Source: SIG653 sp045577455
GTDB taxonomy: Bacteria; Bacillota; Clostridia; Oscillospirales; CAG-382
Direction: 5' to 3'
Assembly (NCBI GenBank): GCA_045577455.1
Contig: JAZNIJ010000220.1
Coordinates: 1-6,828 of the forward strand
Length of the DNA stretch: 6,828 nucleotides
Part shown: positions 6,541 to 6,828 of the stretch, one piece after another
Layout of the letters: each line of letters opens with the position of its first letter
Numbering within the stretch: position 1 is the stretch's first letter
Position numbers and translations under genes: made by a program
Notes under the pieces: generated by a model
What the model saw: the letters and a program-made list of their open reading frames with translations, nothing else
Databases searched by the model: none
What the model was told of the DNA's origin: nothing

Positions 6541-6828
6541 ATGCTAAAAGATATTTCGCTGGGACAATATTTCCCTGCAAATTCTATTATACATCGAACA
6601 GACCCAAGAATTAAAATTTTATCATTGATTTTGTTTCTTGTCTCCACTTTGATTTCAAATTCATCTTGTTCGTATACTTTAATTTTGGGATTTATTATTG
6701 TTCTTGTTGCTTTTTCAAAAATACCGTTTAAGTTAGTGCTTAAAAATCTAAAATCGCTTATTTTCATTATTTTGTTTACAACAGTTATAACATTATTTAT
6801 GACAAAAGGTGATAGTTTACTTTTTGAG
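6541..6828 (+). CDS. ecfT: Energy-coupling factor transporter transmembrane protein EcfT (partial, 3' end missing)
   Basis: EcfT is the membrane scaffold that links the EcfA1/EcfA2 ATPases to exchangeable substrate-binding S components. The first 96 codons are present and the frame stays open to the window edge, about a third of the usual 260-270 residues. The start MLKDISLGQYFPANSIIHR followed by TDPRIKIL is the standard EcfT opening. Hydrophobic segments near residues 26-36, 45-59 and 73-87 match the first membrane helices. The two Ala-Arg-Gly coupling motifs expected further on lie beyond the window. It starts six bases after the ecfA2 stop; the ribosome site is weak (purine-rich AAAAAAGAG at 6521-6529), consistent with translational coupling. 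No S-component gene is seen, so the importer's substrate is unknown. Confidence 0.93.
   Translation, partial: MLKDISLGQYFPANSIIHRTDPRIKILSLILFLVSTLISNSSCSYTLILGFIIVLVAFSKIPFKLVLKNLKSLIFIILFTTVITLFMTKGDSLLFE

Noticed and set aside
6495..6767. Minus-strand 90-codon open frame at the right end
   Set aside because: It overlaps the start of ecfT, whose N-terminus is a clear family match on the + strand.
1..6828. CRISPR arrays, tRNA or rRNA genes, riboswitches, toxin-antitoxin or phage-defence genes
   Set aside because: I saw no regularly spaced repeats, no tRNA or rRNA signature, and no gene outside the listed set. The gaps between genes are too short for most structured leaders, and no ECF-type riboswitch is visible ahead of ecfA1.

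Overview
The window is AT-rich, tightly packed chromosomal DNA with every supported gene on the + strand. Gene content (ruvC-ruvA-ruvB and an ecfA1-ecfA2-ecfT transporter set), AT-leaning codon use and the protein sequences fit a low-GC Firmicute, most likely an anaerobic Clostridia member of gut type. That placement is an inference from style; no rRNA or other firm taxonomic marker is present.

Layout. Positions 1-139 are the 3' end of a group II intron of the bacterial IIC type: the last 20 codons of its reverse transcriptase/maturase, then ribozyme domains V and VI, ending at the 3' splice boundary. A 17-bp near-perfect inverted repeat (156-193) lies between the intron and a MATE-family multidrug/cation antiporter gene (229-1677). 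A 109-bp gap then carries a good sigma-A type promoter (TTGACT, 17-bp spacer, extended -10 TGATAAAAT). It appears to drive one long, tightly spaced run: ruvC (start corrected to 1787), ruvA, ruvB, a class I SAM-dependent methyltransferase (start corrected to 3958), ecfA1, ecfA2 and ecfT, the last cut by the window end. Gaps inside this run are 1 to 12 bp, and most genes have a Shine-Dalgarno sequence in or just after the end of the gene before.

How the genes work together. RuvA, RuvB and RuvC form the Holliday-junction branch migration and resolution machine. All the catalytic motifs looked for are present in RuvB and RuvC, and RuvA has both helix-hairpin-helix motifs and the acidic pin. EcfA1, EcfA2 and EcfT are the shared energizing module of an energy-coupling factor (group II) vitamin/metal importer; the substrate-binding S component is not in this window. 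The methyltransferase sits between the two modules and belongs to the COG1092-like RNA methyltransferase group, without a visible N-terminal PUA domain; its substrate cannot be read from sequence.

I looked for an undescribed system and found no convincing one: this is largely conserved housekeeping DNA beside a retroelement. Points worth a second look are the inverted repeat between intron and transporter, an extra hydrophilic loop in the MATE protein, a sliding-clamp-like motif at the RuvB C-terminus, and the co-transcription of the methyltransferase with ruv and ecf genes.
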